A stretch of DNA of 64,000 bases from Vibrio syngnathi (GTDB lineage: Bacteria > Pseudomonadota > Gammaproteobacteria > Enterobacterales > Vibrionaceae): contig NZ_CP017917.1 in NCBI RefSeq assembly GCF_002119525.1, positions 124,001 through 188,000 of the forward strand, given 5' to 3'. This document shows positions 18,074 to 26,004 of this stretch, piece by piece. Position 1 is the stretch's first letter; each line of letters begins with the position of its first letter. The position numbers and the translations under genes are program-made. The notes beneath the pieces were generated by a model. That model saw only the letters and a program-made list of their open reading frames with translations, was not told where the DNA came from and made no database searches.

Positions 18074-18093
18074 TAATCGTTAAAAGACGATTA
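18074..18093. promoter_or_regulatory. Putative ArsR operator upstream of arsR
   Basis: TAATCGT-N6-ACGATTA inverted repeat. Core half-sites and spacing match the acr3 site at 17639. Autoregulation is inferred. Confidence 0.65.
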
Positions 18094-18188
18094 ATAGTAA
18101 GCCCATTTTATACAAGGGTCAATGTGATCTTTCAATTTGCTCTTAAGTTGGATACGAAAATCGTTACTTACTATTGAAATTCAACGGA

Positions 18189-18713
18189 CTAAGACTTAGA
18201 TGAACCAAACCAGTATAACGGCCATTTTTGTTGTGAATTGCTGTTATTCAATAACGCACCAATACCGACCAAAGCGATGCTGCCGATTAATACTGGAGTA
18301 AATAAGAACGTCCAATCCACATGCGTAGTACCTGCTAAAGCTATCACAATAGGATTAGCGCCAGCAGGTGGGTGAACCGCTCGAAAGTATTGCATTAGCA
18401 TGATGGATGAGCCGACGGCGATTGCCATGGTTAAATAGGCATCCCCAAAGCCATATAACGCGATTAGACCAACAGCAGCCGAAATAAAGTGGCCTGCAAT
18501 GACGTTTCTAGGTTGAGCTAACGGCGATGTAGGCACCGCAAACAGCAGTACGCACGTCGCACCAAATGGAGCCATTAGCCACGCAACCCCAGAACTTTCT
18601 GCTAATAAACACAAGATTAAGATACCCAGCGTACCGCCAATAAAACCTTTAATCAGTTGGCTTATGCTTGCTTTCGGAGGAAGAGCTCCACCACCAGATA
18701 GTTTACCGATCAT
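18189..18713 (-). CDS. HPP family integral membrane protein, 174 aa
   Basis: Five to six hydrophobic helices and the diagnostic motif AVHPPAGANP place this in the HPP family. Some members are implicated in nitrite transport across chloroplast membranes; the bacterial role is unknown. I preferred ATG 18713 because AGAGG lies at proper distance; an upstream in-frame ATG at 18719 abuts that sequence. It is divergent from a TetR gene with two matching palindromes between them, so it is probably that repressor's target. Confidence 0.85.
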   Translation of the reverse strand: MIGKLSGGGALPPKASISQLIKGFIGGTLGILILCLLAESSGVAWLMAPFGATCVLLFAVPTSPLAQPRNVIAGHFISAAVGLIALYGFGDAYLTMAIAVGSSIMLMQYFRAVHPPAGANPIVIALAGTTHVDWTFLFTPVLIGSIALVGIGALLNNSNSQQKWPLYWFGSSKS

Positions 18714-18745
18714 AATCATTTCCTCTTGTTATCTCTTTTTATTGA

Positions 18746-18796
18746 AAGTGTACAGATCTGTACCATTTGATCTGGATGATACAGATCTGTACACTT
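18746..18796. promoter_or_regulatory. Double palindromic operator between HPP gene and tetR-type gene
   Basis: Two copies of TACAGATCTGTA occur at 18751-18762 and 18780-18791. The outer flanks are mirror images (AAGTG at left, CACTT at right), so the whole region is a symmetric pair of operators 29 bases apart centre to centre. This suits binding by the adjacent TetR regulator to both promoters. Confidence 0.75.
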
Positions 18797-18851
18797 CTTG
18801 CAACGAGAAATTGAGCTCTACGATTTCAGAGCGATTTGAGGTTGATGAACG

Positions 18852-19436
18852 ATGAGTAAAAAAGATTTGATTCTGGATGTAGCGGAGTCGCTATTTAATC
18901 AGTATGGCTATACCGCAGTTGGAGTGGATATGATCCGAGACGAGGCGGTGGTATCTAAAACCTCCATGTACCGCCATTTTGGCTCGAAAACCAAACTGAT
19001 TGAAGCGGTGTTAGAGAGGCGTCATCAGCGTTTCGAGTCGAGTTTAGAAGCGGTGCTATCATCAACTTCTGGGATACAAAATCAACTCGATGCGCTGTTA
19101 GATTGGCATCTTGCGTGGTTTGAACAACCTGACTTCAAAGGCTGCATGTTCATGCACGCACTAGCCGAATTTAAAGAGTCGGAAGATGACATTGCGATGC
19201 TCTCACGACAGCACAAGGTTTGGCTCAAAAACAGCATTCGTGATGTGGTAAGAGGTAATGAAGAAGTAGACACTGCAATACTCGAATTACGCAGTGAATC
19301 GGTTATGACTTTTATCGAAGGACTTATTGTAAGAAGTGAATTTGGTCAGCTTGATTCAAAGTCAGACTCAAGCCATCATTCGAAGAAAAAAGCCTATCGA
19401 AAAGCATTGCTTTCACTGGCTACTCTAGCGATATAA
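18852..19436 (+). CDS. TetR/AcrR family regulator, 194 aa
   Basis: A typical N-terminal helix-turn-helix (AESLFNQYGYTAVGVDMI...SKTSMYRHFGSKTKLIEAVL) is followed by a C-terminal ligand-binding domain containing a Trp-rich segment (LDWHLAWFEQP) and CMFMHALAEF. Length fits the family. It is divergent from the HPP gene and likely binds the twin palindromes at 18746-18796. The inducer cannot be deduced. Confidence 0.9.
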   Translation: MSKKDLILDVAESLFNQYGYTAVGVDMIRDEAVVSKTSMYRHFGSKTKLIEAVLERRHQRFESSLEAVLSSTSGIQNQLDALLDWHLAWFEQPDFKGCMFMHALAEFKESEDDIAMLSRQHKVWLKNSIRDVVRGNEEVDTAILELRSESVMTFIEGLIVRSEFGQLDSKSDSSHHSKKKAYRKALLSLATLAI

Positions 19437-19494
19437 TCGAACGCAGAACCGTTACACTAGATAACGAAAAATCATAATTTGCTATTTAATTTTC

Positions 19495-19656
19495 ATACCA
19501 ATCACAGTAAGTAAATGATCAGATATAGCGCAGGAAAAAGACTTGAGAACAAGGCGGAATTTTTTGATAAGTAGTTATTCTACAATCAAAAATTCTAACG
19601 CAGTTATCGAGTATTTTAACCAGCTAGGATGAACAGTTATTTACTACGATTGGTAT
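19495..19656. repeat. Intergenic palindromic repeat element, about 162 bp
   Basis: The element is bounded by ATACCAATC and GATTGGTAT and has further internal complementarity (for example GTAAATGATCA near the left end against TGAACAGTTATTTAC near the right; TTGATAAGTAG with CTACAATCAA in the centre). It looks like a small MITE-like or REP-like element of the type I recall as common in Vibrio genomes. No coding capacity. It occupies most of the gap between the TetR and HAD genes. Confidence 0.6.
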
Positions 19657-19676
19657 TACTATAGGTAAGCCCTGAA

Positions 19677-20474
19677 ATGCCACAACAGAACATCAAATTT
19701 ATCGCTGCTGATATGGACGGCACCCTGCTTAATGAACATGGAAAGTTAGACCCTGAATTCTTCAATCTTTATGAGCAACTAGAAGCGAAAGGCATTATTT
19801 TTGCTGCGGCATCGGGTCGTCAGTATTACAGCTTGATGGAAACCTTTGCCCCGCTTAAAGATCGCATGATGTTCGTTGCTGAAAACGGCACATTAGTGAT
19901 GCATAAAGGCCAAGAGCTTTACAGCTGTTTGCTTGATACTGATGCCATCAAAGAGATCATTAAAGAAGCTCGCTCGATTGAAGGTGCTCATGTGGTGCTA
20001 TGTGGTAAGAAGTCTGCATACATTGAAACCAAAGACGAACGTGCTTTAGCGGAGATCTCTAAGTACTACCACCGCCGTGAGCAAGTAGAAGACTTACTGG
20101 CGGTAGAAGATGATTTCATCAAGGTGGCTATTTGCCATTTTGATGGTTCACAAGAGAAAGTAAACCCAAGCATCAACGCCAAGTTTGGTGAGAACTACCA
20201 AGTGGTTGTGAGTGCAAAAATCTGGCTAGATGTGATGAACGCTGAAGCGTCAAAAGGTGCGGCGATTAAGCATCTACAAAACACATTAGGCTTCACTTAC
20301 GAGCAGACCATGAGCTTTGGTGATTACCTCAATGACTACGAAATGCTAAAAGAGAGCTACCACTCTTACGCGATGGAAAACGCGCATCCAAAGTTGAAAG
20401 AGATCGCTCGGTTTGGTGCGCCAAGTAACGTTGAAGCGGGTGTATTCCAAGTGCTTGAGAAACTGCTAGCGTAA
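19677..20474 (+). CDS. Cof-type HAD-IIB sugar-phosphate phosphatase (YbiV-like), 265 aa
   Basis: Haloacid dehalogenase hydrolase. Motif I is AADMDGTLL, motif II ASGRQYYSL, and the motif III/IV region is SKGAAIKHL followed by SFGDYLNDYEML. The IIB cap lies between. The pattern FVAENGTLV and overall length follow E. coli YbiV/SupH, which dephosphorylates sugar phosphates. It is a monocistronic unit with its own terminator, and the true substrate is not predictable. Confidence 0.85.
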   Translation: MPQQNIKFIAADMDGTLLNEHGKLDPEFFNLYEQLEAKGIIFAAASGRQYYSLMETFAPLKDRMMFVAENGTLVMHKGQELYSCLLDTDAIKEIIKEARSIEGAHVVLCGKKSAYIETKDERALAEISKYYHRREQVEDLLAVEDDFIKVAICHFDGSQEKVNPSINAKFGENYQVVVSAKIWLDVMNAEASKGAAIKHLQNTLGFTYEQTMSFGDYLNDYEMLKESYHSYAMENAHPKLKEIARFGAPSNVEAGVFQVLEKLLA

Positions 20475-20503
20475 CGCGGTTAGGCTCATCATATTTTTAT
20501 CAA

Positions 20504-20534
20504 AGCCAACTCGTGAAGATGAGTTGGCTTTTTT
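20504..20534 (+). terminator. Rho-independent terminator after HAD gene
   Basis: Perfect 9-bp stem AGCCAACTC / GAGTTGGCT with an 8-base loop, followed by TTTTT. Confidence 0.9.
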
Positions 20535-20653
20535 GTTGGTTACTGGGGTATCGAGTTTAATTTGAACGAGTGTTCAGCTTGTTGTAGTCTAATTAGAAAG
20601 ATGGGTATTCACTTTGAATTGGATACGCCTTAGCAACGATATTTGGAATGACG

Positions 20654-21301
20654 ATGAGCAAGAAACTTCAACTCGATATTATTTCTGACGTAATGTGCCC
20701 TTGGTGCGTGGTCGGCTACAAAAACTTAGAGCAAGCCATTGCGGAACTTGGCTTAGCGGAGCAAGTTGAACTTGAATGGCAGCCGTTTGAGCTCAACCCT
20801 GATATGCCACAAGAAGGTGAAAACCTGCGTGACCATATCATGAGAAAATACGGTTCTAGTGCGGAAGAGAGCCAAAGTTCTCGTGAGCAACTGGCTGCTC
20901 GTGGCCAAGCCGTCGGGTTCGATTTCAATTTCTATGACAGCATGAGAATGGTGAATTCACGTCACCTGCATGTGCTGCTCGATTTCGCACTGGCGCATGG
21001 CAAACAGACCGAGTTAAAGCTACGCTTCTTCACTGCGCATTTTTCAGAGCAGAAAGATCTGTCTGATCTTGAGGTTATCGCACAAGAGCTTGAAGCGGTT
21101 GGGCTAGATTCAATGAAGGCACTGAAACGTTTGAAGAACATCGACAACTTAAAGCAAATTGAAGCGCAAGAGTTTGAATGGCAACGCATGGGCATCTCTG
21201 CGGTCCCTACCGTGGTATTCAACCGCAAGAGTGCAGTCACTGGTGCGCAGACAGTAGAAACGTACAAGCAAATCCTTCAAGAGCTTATTGCTGAATCATA
21301 A
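20654..21301 (+). CDS. DsbA family oxidoreductase, FrnE-like, 215 aa
   Basis: Thioredoxin fold with CPWC active site near the N-terminus (SDVMCPWCVVGYKNL), an inserted helical domain, and a cis-Pro segment GISAVPTVVFN. No signal peptide is visible, so it is probably cytoplasmic, as for FrnE/DsbA-like 2-hydroxychromene-isomerase-related proteins. ATG 20654 is chosen because GGA lies 8 bases upstream; ATG 20648 is also possible. Confidence 0.88.
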   Translation: MSKKLQLDIISDVMCPWCVVGYKNLEQAIAELGLAEQVELEWQPFELNPDMPQEGENLRDHIMRKYGSSAEESQSSREQLAARGQAVGFDFNFYDSMRMVNSRHLHVLLDFALAHGKQTELKLRFFTAHFSEQKDLSDLEVIAQELEAVGLDSMKALKRLKNIDNLKQIEAQEFEWQRMGISAVPTVVFNRKSAVTGAQTVETYKQILQELIAES

Positions 21302-21335
21302 GCTGATCATTGGTATCAATTAGAGTCTGAATTTC

Positions 21336-21555
21336 ATGGAATCACTGTCACTCGCTCAAGCGAAAAAAATTGTACTGCTTTCGCAAAAGCTGCCGCCTAA
21401 AAAGCAACGTAATGGCGGGGCCTTAGCGAATACGCTGTCTGCGATTGAAAACCTTGGCTATGTGCAAATTGATACCATTTCGGTGATTCAGCGAGCTCAC
21501 CATCATACGCTGTGGAATCGCAATCAAGACTACCAACTTGACCACCTTGTTGAAC
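21336..21555 (+). pseudogene. YcaQ-like winged-helix protein, 5' fragment (interrupted by IS element)
   Basis: The first 73 residues (MESLSLAQAKKIVLLSQKL...VQIDTISVIQRAHHHTLWN) match the N-terminus of the YcaQ/HTH_42 family, a winged-helix family that includes DNA glycosylases acting on cross-links and alkylated bases. The reading frame runs into mobile DNA after GTTGAAC and stops at 21578. The rest of the gene resumes at about 23822. Confidence 0.85.
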
Positions 21556-21641
21556 GAAGCCGCTGCGCGGCAGATTAAAACGAGTGCAAGCCATACTCTT
21601 GTAACACCATCACCCTGATGGTCGTTCACAGGAGTAACCCC

Positions 21642-22529
21642 ATGAAACCCGATGACTTAAAACGCTACAACACCCTTTATGAACAACACCTTACCAACCT
21701 AAAGCTGCAAGGTAAACGACCTGCGACGATCGATGCCTATTCTCGTGCGGTTCGTCGGATCACCGCTCATTTCGATCGCGTACCTGACACGTTAACCACT
21801 GCCGATCTCAAACAGTTCTTCGCGTCTCTTATTCAAACCCATTCGTGGAGCACCATTAAACTCGATCGTAATGGCTTGCAGTTTTTCTATCGCTACACGC
21901 TCGATAAACAGTGGGAGTGGCTCAATATCGTCAAGCCGCCACAAGTAAAACGACTGCCCGACATACTGACACCACAGCAAGTCAGCTCTCTGATTACTTA
22001 CACTCGACAGGCACGTTATCAGGTGTTTTTTCTTACTCTGTACAGCATGGGATTACGACTCAGTGAGGGATTAAATCTTACGGTTCATGATATCGACAGC
22101 CAAACAATGCGCGTTCACATACGGGAAGGAAAAGGCGGGAAAGACCGAATGGTGCCGCTTCCTCTGCGAACGCTTAAAACTCTTCGTGTGCATTGGCTCA
22201 GCCATAAGCACCCGCGATTACTGTTTCCAGGGCTTAGAAAAGGTGACAACGCACCGATGGACAGAGGCGGCATTCAAAAAACCATGAAGCTTGTGCTCAA
22301 AGAGTGTGACATCCAAAAACACGCCAGCCCCCACTCTCTCAGACACTGCTTTGCAACACATCTACTTGAGCGAGGGCTTGACCTGCGTTCACTGCAAACG
22401 CTGCTGGGTCACGCAAGCCTTAATACCACTGCCCGTTACACCCGAATGACTACGCTTAAACAACGCGATGCGGCGATGGCCATCAACCAATTAACCGATG
22501 CTCTAGACTTAACAGGGAGCATGAAATGA
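21642..22529 (+). CDS. Tyrosine recombinase/phage-type integrase of the IS91-like element, 295 aa
   Basis: An N-terminal SAM-like core-binding domain is followed by the catalytic domain, with Arg in LYSMGLRLSEG, HxxR in PHSLRHCFATHLLERG, then LLGHASLNTTARYTRM with the Tyr nucleophile. ATG 21642 is preceded by CAGGAG at 9-13 bases. The stop TGA overlaps the transposase ATG. Integrase genes upstream of IS91-type transposases occur in some family members; their role in transposition is not settled. Confidence 0.9.
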   Translation: MKPDDLKRYNTLYEQHLTNLKLQGKRPATIDAYSRAVRRITAHFDRVPDTLTTADLKQFFASLIQTHSWSTIKLDRNGLQFFYRYTLDKQWEWLNIVKPPQVKRLPDILTPQQVSSLITYTRQARYQVFFLTLYSMGLRLSEGLNLTVHDIDSQTMRVHIREGKGGKDRMVPLPLRTLKTLRVHWLSHKHPRLLFPGLRKGDNAPMDRGGIQKTMKLVLKECDIQKHASPHSLRHCFATHLLERGLDLRSLQTLLGHASLNTTARYTRMTTLKQRDAAMAINQLTDALDLTGSMK

Positions 22530-23578
22530 GTACGTTCATTGAGCTGCTTCGCCAACATCACCGTGCGCTTAAGCGTCACTATCATGCTCAGATGAATGGC
22601 GATATGCATCGGGCCATTGGGGCGATGCTCCGTTGCAAGACCGAGCAACAAGGTCGCTCACAATGGTTCTGCAGTCACTGTCATCACGACGACCGATTAC
22701 CGCTTTCTTGTGGTCACCGACACTGCCCTCAATGCCAACAACGCACCACTTCTGACTGGCTACAACGTCAACAGCAAAAGCGGTTACCTGTTCACTATTT
22801 CATGGTGACCTTCACTTTGCCGTATCAACTAAGAGTCTTAGCAAGACATCAACCTAGAGCGACATATAACGGTATGTTTAAGGTGGCATCGGGGGTTTTA
22901 AAGGACTTTGCGAAAAGACAGATGCAAGGTGAACTTGGGTTTACCGCCGTGCTGCATACCCACAGCCGACAACGAAACTTGCATCCACACCTGCATATTA
23001 TTGTGACGGCAGGCCAATACGACCCATCAAGACAAACGTGGCACAAAGGCAACAAGCATTACCTTTTTAACGCGTTTGCTTTGGCCAAAGTCTGGCGAGC
23101 AAGAATGCTAGAGGCGATTAATCAACATCCTACGTTGTGGCTGCCGAGTGGCATTCCCAAACAATGGGTGGTCGATTGTAGGCAGGTTGGTTACGGTCAG
23201 TCAGCACTGAGCTATTTGTCGCGCTACCTCTATCGCGGCGTGTTGCCTGATGAAGACATCATCCATATCACCGATGATACCGTCACCTTCCGCTATAAAG
23301 AGAGCCAAACCAAAGCATGGCGAACGCGCACCTTGCCCATCCTTAAGTTCTTATTGCTCATTTTGCAGCACGTGCTCCCCAAAGGGTTACAACGAGTTCG
23401 GGATTACGGATTTTTACGTGGTCAGGCACACGCCTTAAGAGCCCGCATTCAACTGCTGTTATTGAACTTGGTCTATAGGATGCCGCCACTCACCGCCCCG
23501 ATAAGGAGCAAAGCGATAAGAATATGCCCTTGCTGTGAGCATGAGATGGCGTGTGTTGGAGTAAGCCGACCCATGTAG
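22526..23578 (+). CDS. IS91 family HUH transposase, 350 aa
   Basis: An N-terminal zinc finger (CSHCHHDDRLPLSCGHRHCPQCQ) precedes the HUH motif (NLHPHLHIIVTAG) and the tyrosine motif (ALSYLSRYLYRGVL). The C-terminal end has another Cys pair (ICPCCEHEMAC). Length is slightly below the 380-420 aa typical of IS91 but the catalytic core is complete. It starts inside the integrase stop (ATGA overlap), indicating translational coupling. Confidence 0.92.
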   Translation: MSTFIELLRQHHRALKRHYHAQMNGDMHRAIGAMLRCKTEQQGRSQWFCSHCHHDDRLPLSCGHRHCPQCQQRTTSDWLQRQQQKRLPVHYFMVTFTLPYQLRVLARHQPRATYNGMFKVASGVLKDFAKRQMQGELGFTAVLHTHSRQRNLHPHLHIIVTAGQYDPSRQTWHKGNKHYLFNAFALAKVWRARMLEAINQHPTLWLPSGIPKQWVVDCRQVGYGQSALSYLSRYLYRGVLPDEDIIHITDDTVTFRYKESQTKAWRTRTLPILKFLLLILQHVLPKGLQRVRDYGFLRGQAHALRARIQLLLLNLVYRMPPLTAPIRSKAIRICPCCEHEMACVGVSRPM

Positions 23579-23821
23579 CCGAAAGGCATTTGATAATAAG
23601 GAGAATGTCATTGACGAAAACAGAGGAGATGTGACGACGAAAGAAAGAGAAAATAGCTAACTGGTTGATAAGATTGCTATCGCAACCTTATCTTGACCTC
23701 GCTCGCCTTGAGAAAAGCCTCAAAGCGATGTGCCCTTCAAATACAATCGTACAATTTACTTAATAAAGTGGCTTCGGGCTTGTTCAACACTTGGGATTTA
23801 GTGTTGGCTGCGCAACACCTT

Positions 23822-24813
23822 AATCCTTATTCGATAAGCTGTTAGAGCGTCGAGAGGTGTTTGAGTATTGGTCGCATGCCGCCGCGTATTTACCCATGCA
23901 AGATTACCGATTCAGCCTACATCGCAAGAATGGATTCGCAAGCGGTAAGCTCAAGCATTGGTATAAAAAGGATGACACACTGATTGCTCATGTTCTCAAG
24001 CGAATTGAGAACGAAGGGCCATTAATGGCGAAAGACTTTGCTGGGGACAGGCCAAACCCCGGTGGGTGGGGCGGTAAACCGGCCAAACAGGCGCTAGAAA
24101 CCTTGTTCATGCAAGGTGACTTAATGGTGCCGAGCCGAGTGAACTTCCATAAGGTCTATGACCTAACTGAGCGAGTTTTACCGAGTGGCATTGATACCTC
24201 TGAGCCGACTGAACAAGAGTACATCGAGCATCTGATAACACGTTATTTAGAGGCCAATGGCGTGGGAATAGCGTCGGAGATGAGCTATCTCCTCAAGAAC
24301 ACGAAACCATTGATACAGAAAACACTCCAACAGATGCTTGAAGATAAGCAGGTACTGAAAGTGGATATTCAAGGTTGTGACTATTATGTGCTGCCGGATG
24401 CTTTTGAACTGTTGAATCAGTCTCTTTCTCGAACCAAGCTTAAGATACTCTCGCCATTTGATAACTTGCTGATTCAACGTAAGCGAATGCAATCATTGTT
24501 CAACTTTGATTATCTTCTTGAGTGTTATGTTCCTGAAGCCAAGCGCCAGTTTGGTTACTTTAGTTTGCCGATTCTGTGGCAAGGTGAGCTGGTGGCACGA
24601 ATGGATTGTAAGGTCGACAGGAAGAGTGGCTTACTCAATATTCGTAACTTGGTTGTGGAAGCACGAGTGAAAAATCATGAGTCTTTGATTCACGCTTTAT
24701 GCGAAGAACTTAAACACTTCATGGTGTTTAACCAATGTGATGAGATGATCGTCCATAACACCACACCTTCCGATCTTGGTAAACGTTTGATGAGCCATTG
24801 GCATACAGTCTAA
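23822..24813 (+). pseudogene. YcaQ-like winged-helix protein, 3' fragment
   Basis: The frame resumes with residues LLERREVFEYWSHAAAYLP, a signature of the YcaQ family, and continues to a normal C-terminus (LGKRLMSHWHTV). It codes for roughly 320 residues of a protein of about 400. A GTG at 23857 could start translation of a truncated form, but the N-terminal winged helix would be missing. Together with 21336-21555 it is one gene broken by the IS91-like insertion; both halves look otherwise undecayed, so the insertion is probably recent. Confidence 0.85.
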
Positions 24814-25050
24814 TGATCTTTGCTATTTAGAAGCACTTTTTCACATAGTGATTCTGTCGTTACTTATAACCTTGGTCGCAACTTAGAACCATGGCCGTTA
24901 CTTAGATAGTTCGTTGTTGCCCAATACATCACCTTCGGTGCTTTCCAATAAATACTTTGCATTTGAAACCGCCACAGTGTCCAATATCAGATAATAAAAA
25001 ACTGACCGAAAAACCTTATTTTTTAAGGTGTTAAATAGGACCTTTGCCGC

Positions 25051-25389
25051 ATGCGTAAATCAGATAAGAAGATCGAAAACCAGATCAGAGACGTGCTAAC
25101 TGACGTTTGTGAAGGCACGTTGAAAAGCTACGATGGTTTTCTATGGGTGACTCATTCGGCCAACTTCTCTTCATTCCCGCAAAGTTTAAAAATCGTCTGT
25201 GTATTCGACACCAATCAGGATAGAACGAACTTTCTAAATGGCGAAGGTCAACAGAGTGTCTCTGGCGCTATCCAAAAAGCGTTCAATCAGGTTGGAATTC
25301 AATTGAAAAATATTGATAAGCATATTAGCTACGATACACAAGAAAACTGCGATCGTGACCTTCAAGGCAAGTGGAACAAAAGGCTTTAA
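25051..25389 (+). CDS. Conserved hypothetical protein, 112 aa
   Basis: A small soluble protein beginning MRKSDKKIENQIRDVLTDVC. Relatives in Vibrio and Shewanella are sometimes labelled Fis-family regulators, but I see no helix-turn-helix that would support that. An alternating strand-helix pattern (GFLWVTH, LKIVCVFDTN, AFNQVGIQL) suggests a compact alpha/beta fold. No signal peptide or membrane segment. The preceding interval 24814-25050 holds no recognisable feature. Confidence 0.65.
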   Translation: MRKSDKKIENQIRDVLTDVCEGTLKSYDGFLWVTHSANFSSFPQSLKIVCVFDTNQDRTNFLNGEGQQSVSGAIQKAFNQVGIQLKNIDKHISYDTQENCDRDLQGKWNKRL

Positions 25390-25440
25390 TACTCTTGCTG
25401 CTTTAGAGCTACCCCCTGTGTTGTGATAAAAAGGTCGTGA

Positions 25441-25740
25441 AATGAAAAAGCTCAAATATCGCTTAACAAGAACACACTGCTAGGTGTATTCGAGCAACTT
25501 TTAATATTAGCCTTATGGCTGCTCGCAGGAAGTGTCGTTTGGTTTGTTTGGTTTGTGTGGGGAATCAACGTTGTCCCCTTTGACGATCCTTACCTCTCTG
25601 ATACTGAGTATCAACGTCTAATTGAGCAAGAAACTCAGCTGAACAATATCGGCCTATGGGTAGGTAAGCTCTATATTGCGTGTGTGGTGATGTTTTTTAT
25701 TGTGCGCGTTAGGAAAGTGCTTCGAGCCTCAAGCGATTGA
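25441..25740 (+). CDS. Small two-helix membrane protein, start unclear
   Basis: The frame is open from 25441 and encodes two hydrophobic segments (ILALWLLAGSVVWFVWFVWG and IACVVMFFIVRVR) around a polar loop. There is no ATG in frame; the first standard start is GTG 25555, inside helix 1. A good ribosome site plus ATG at 25442 leads into another frame that stops after 13 codons. Dropping one A from the run at 25440-25442 would give GTG-AAT-GAA and a complete protein starting at about 25437, so a small indel at the start is likely. Function unknown. Confidence 0.45.
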   Translation, partial: NEKAQISLNKNTLLGVFEQLLILALWLLAGSVVWFVWFVWGINVVPFDDPYLSDTEYQRLIEQETQLNNIGLWVGKLYIACVVMFFIVRVRKVLRASSD

Positions 25741-26004
25741 TGTAATCAGCAAGGGTTTCGCTTTGAACTGCCTTAACCGTTAGATAGAAATGGTAAGGCA
25801 AAATTTATCTTTTCCTTAATGTATTGATTTTGAATCGGCATTCGTTCATTCCTCTTCCTTCCGTTGAAGCAATACAGACGAGCACTTGAACAATACTGCC
25901 ATGTAGACGATACTTTTTCGTACATTGCTCCCTAAGTTGACGCGTAATTTATTGATTTTAAATTAGGTATTTTGAGTAGCAATAGCATCGATTAGGAAGG
26001 TTGA

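Larger units (their letters stand above)
21556..23821 (+). mobile_element. IS91-like element with tyrosine recombinase, about 2.27 kb
   Basis: The element splits a YcaQ-like gene. It carries an integrase and an HUH transposase with overlapping stop and start. The left end follows GAAC (21552-21555), the tetranucleotide target reported for IS91 relatives, and there is no convincing target duplication, as expected for rolling-circle transposition. A hairpin GCCGC-TGC-GCGGC lies at the left end (21559-21571), and GTGTTG-GCTGCG-CAACAC lies at the right (23801-23818); both share the core GCTGCGC. Positions 23579-23820 are non-coding element DNA. The right boundary is inferred from where an intact YcaQ frame resumes. 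Confidence 0.75.
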
